Under the pieces are notes generated by a model. It was given only the letters and a program-made list of their open reading frames with translations. It did not search any database and was not told the DNA's origin. Below are positions 62,111-64,000 of a stretch of DNA of 64,000 nucleotides, piece after piece; position 1 is the stretch's first letter; the number at the start of each line of letters is the position of its first letter. Both the position numbers and the translations under genes were made by a program. The stretch spans positions 868,001 to 932,000 of the forward strand of contig JAAHII010000001.1 in assembly GCA_010671905.1 (NCBI GenBank), in the 5' to 3' direction. This DNA is from Leptolyngbya sp. SIOISBB. Its GTDB lineage: Bacteria > Cyanobacteriota > Cyanobacteriia > Phormidesmidales > Phormidesmidaceae.

Positions 62111-63913
62111 ATGAATAAACGACAGCGGTTAACAGCTTGGTGCTTGGTGGGTGTGCTGCTGACCGTTGGCTGGCATGGACTCAGCTTAGGCGGACAACCC
62201 GGTTATGCGAGTCAAGCATCGTTAACGACCCAAGGTCAACTGGATGAGTCAATCCCCCAACAAGCGGCGGCCGAAGAGCTGAGTTTGCCAGAATCAGAAG
62301 ATTCTGTAGACAGCGAATCGACTGAAGCAGAGACGCTGAACTTGCCTGACTTTGAACCGCAACTGCCCGGCGAGAGTTTACCGGCAGAGGTTCCGGCGGA
62401 AGCCGATGAAGACTGGAATGAAGTTGACATTGAATCGACCGGCACGGAAACTTCACCGCCGAAAACTACCAAGCAACAACAGATTTTGATGACGGCGGAT
62501 GAGCATTATTTGGCCGGCGATCGCGAGACGGCTGAAGTGCTGTATCGCCAGGTCAAAGATGCGATTTGGCGAATTGATCCAGCCTCACTGCGCCCCCTCC
62601 CCATCACGGATCCGGCGGATCTATCGCCTGCCGGTGAAGTGTATTGGCGTGAGGCCCAGGCTGGTTACGAGTTGGGGCTCGTTCACCGGACGTTGGTACC
62701 GCTCGAATTGTTGGTTGAGGAACAGCCGGAATTCATTCCGGCCCAAGTTTTTTACTCGCAATATCTGATCGAAAATGAGCGAGCCGATGAAGCCGACGCC
62801 ATCTTAGATCGAGCACTTATGCTCTATCCCAGCCAGCCTGAGCTATTGCAGGCCCGGACCCGCGCTCAGATGGCCATGGAACAGTGGATCGAAGCCGCCA
62901 TCACCGCTAAACAGTTTGCCTTGCTCAATCCTGAGCATCCAGACTATGCCGAAATGGAAGCTCTGAGTGAGCAAAATCTTGATCGATTTCGGGCTGAGAT
63001 GAATGAAGAGTTGACCGGTAACTTAATCGGCAACATCATCACCGGTGCGGCTGGTCTGGTGTTGACGGGCGGCCTCATTGGCCCTTACACCGCGCTGAAC
63101 TCAGCACTGATTTTGCTGCAAGGGGAGTCGGCGGTCGGGGCGAGCGTGGCGGAACAAGCCAAAGCTCAGTTACCGATGATGAGCGATCGCCAGGTGGATG
63201 AATACCTAAATGGGATTGGCCAACACTTAGCGAGTTTGGCCGGTCGTGACGAATTCAACTATGAGTTTTATGTGATTGATGATCCGGGCCTGAATGCCTT
63301 TGCCCTTCCTGGCGGCAAGGTTTTCATCAATTCTGGAGCCATTCTAAAAACGCAGTCAGAGGCCGAGCTGGCCGGGCTGGTCGCCCACGAACTAGCCCAT
63401 GCGGTGCTCTCTCATGGCTTTCAGATGGCGACGAATGGCAATTTGATCGGCAGTCTCGCGAGCGTCATCCCCATTCCCGAAGTGGGTGGTCTGGCGGCCA
63501 ATTTAGCGTTCAGCAGTTACTCACGGCAGATGGAACGTCAGGCCGATATCTTGGGAACCCAGTTACTCTCTGCCGCTGGGTACGCGGCTGATGGGTTACA
63601 CAGCTTGATGATCACGCTACAAGAAGAGGCGGGCGATCGCGGCGGTATTCAATGGTTTGCTTCGCATCCGGCACCGGCGGAACGGGTCGATTATCTCAAG
63701 CAAATTGTGGAAGTGGGCGGCTTTAATCGCTATGCCTACGAAGGGGTAGCTCCACACTTGGATATTCAGCAAAGGGTTGCACGGCTGTCCACCAACGACG
63801 AGGCGATCGAAACGACTGAAGACGACGAGACCGCAGCCAGTGAGGAAACTGAAGCGACCAACGAGCGTGAAGAGTCCGAGGAAATTGAGGAAACCACAAA
63901 TGAGGACAGTTAA
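62111..63913 (+). CDS. Secreted M48-family metalloprotease with N-terminal TPR-like region
   Basis: The product is 600 residues. It starts with a signal or anchor sequence (LTAWCLVGVLLTVGWHGLSLGG) and an acidic Glu/Ser-rich stretch (about 45-120). A helical region with TPR-like units follows (about 125-290; YLAGDRETAEVLYRQVK, ALMLYPSQPELLQARTRAQMAMEQWIEAAITA). The M48 catalytic domain (about 345-560) has the zinc motif HELAH (426-430), the third ligand in MERQADILG (Glu475) and AFALPGGKVFINSG ahead of it. The C-terminus is another acidic tail. It resembles the BepA/Oma1-like group, with protein quality control in the envelope as a plausible role; substrates are unknown. Confidence 0.9.
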   Translation: MNKRQRLTAWCLVGVLLTVGWHGLSLGGQPGYASQASLTTQGQLDESIPQQAAAEELSLPESEDSVDSESTEAETLNLPDFEPQLPGESLPAEVPAEADEDWNEVDIESTGTETSPPKTTKQQQILMTADEHYLAGDRETAEVLYRQVKDAIWRIDPASLRPLPITDPADLSPAGEVYWREAQAGYELGLVHRTLVPLELLVEEQPEFIPAQVFYSQYLIENERADEADAILDRALMLYPSQPELLQARTRAQMAMEQWIEAAITAKQFALLNPEHPDYAEMEALSEQNLDRFRAEMNEELTGNLIGNIITGAAGLVLTGGLIGPYTALNSALILLQGESAVGASVAEQAKAQLPMMSDRQVDEYLNGIGQHLASLAGRDEFNYEFYVIDDPGLNAFALPGGKVFINSGAILKTQSEAELAGLVAHELAHAVLSHGFQMATNGNLIGSLASVIPIPEVGGLAANLAFSSYSRQMERQADILGTQLLSAAGYAADGLHSLMITLQEEAGDRGGIQWFASHPAPAERVDYLKQIVEVGGFNRYAYEGVAPHLDIQQRVARLSTNDEAIETTEDDETAASEETEATNEREESEEIEETTNEDS

Positions 63914-64000
63914 GCTTTGCCTCAGTGAATAACCGCATAGAGTTAGGCCAAGTCTTGTGCTTGCCTGCCTCGATTCTTGAACTTCTGAATTAGGATAACG

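Overview
The window looks like a chromosomal segment of a cyanobacterium. The HIP1 octamer GCGATCGC recurs throughout both coding and intergenic DNA. Cyanobacterium-typical genes are present: the short omega subunit RpoZ, DUF1818, DUF1517, L32 with its acidic tail, FecR/CHASE2 signalling proteins and trifunctional kinase/ATPase/histidine-kinase giants. The large accessory content (NACHT protein, caspase-like protein, multidomain kinases, MITE-like repeats) suggests a large-genome filamentous type, but the species cannot be read from the sequence.

Layout. 1-10.6 kb: a truncated caspase-like pseudoenzyme, a secreted small protein, rpmF, ppx, an Xaa-Pro aminopeptidase, a small conserved protein, moeA, two membrane-anchored proteins, rpoZ and a DUF1818 gene. 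10.9-17.7 kb: an M15-like peptidase, a short AT-rich island without HIP1 (orphan gene plus GNAT acetyltransferase), a secreted DNA/RNA endonuclease, folB, proA and a DUF1517 gene. 18.1-28.5 kb: an overlapping FecR and CHASE2-PAS-GGDEF-EAL pair, a phosphoribulokinase-like paralogue, a nested MITE, two conserved hypotheticals and a secreted S9 peptidase. 28.7-33.7 kb: a NACHT-HEAT-nucleoside phosphorylase receptor-like protein whose 3' end overlaps a convergent membrane-protein gene. 33.8-37.4 kb: a heterodimeric ABC exporter. 37.6-46.1 kb: antiporter relics, a GAF histidine kinase with two frameshifts, a 40-bp perfect palindrome and a trifunctional kinase with one frameshift. 46.4-48.2 kb: a second MITE copy and an orphan MrpD/NdhD-type antiporter subunit. 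48.7-61.8 kb: a nucleotide-sugar and surface-polysaccharide locus with dTDP-rhamnose genes (rfbC, rfbD, long rfbA), a polytopic membrane protein, two Gfo/Idh/MocA oxidoreductases, a glycosyltransferase, CDP-glucose genes (rfbF, rfbG), a second epimerase and a DRL/homoserine-dehydrogenase-like oxidoreductase. 62.1-63.9 kb: a secreted M48 metalloprotease with TPR-like repeats.

The most interesting item is the NACHT-HEAT-PNP protein at 28717-33111. It has the build of an NLR: an NTPase switch, eighteen near-identical 31-residue repeats that differ mainly at a cluster of positions in each repeat, and an enzymatic effector-like C-terminus. It fits a conflict or antiphage role, but that is inference. 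Other points of note are a caspase-fold protein lacking the His/Cys dyad, a MITE inserted inside another MITE with target duplications visible at both levels, a three-copy dispersed repeat of about 127 bp, and six apparent frameshifts in four genes that are all +1 in short homopolymers, which raises the question of sequencing error versus real decay.
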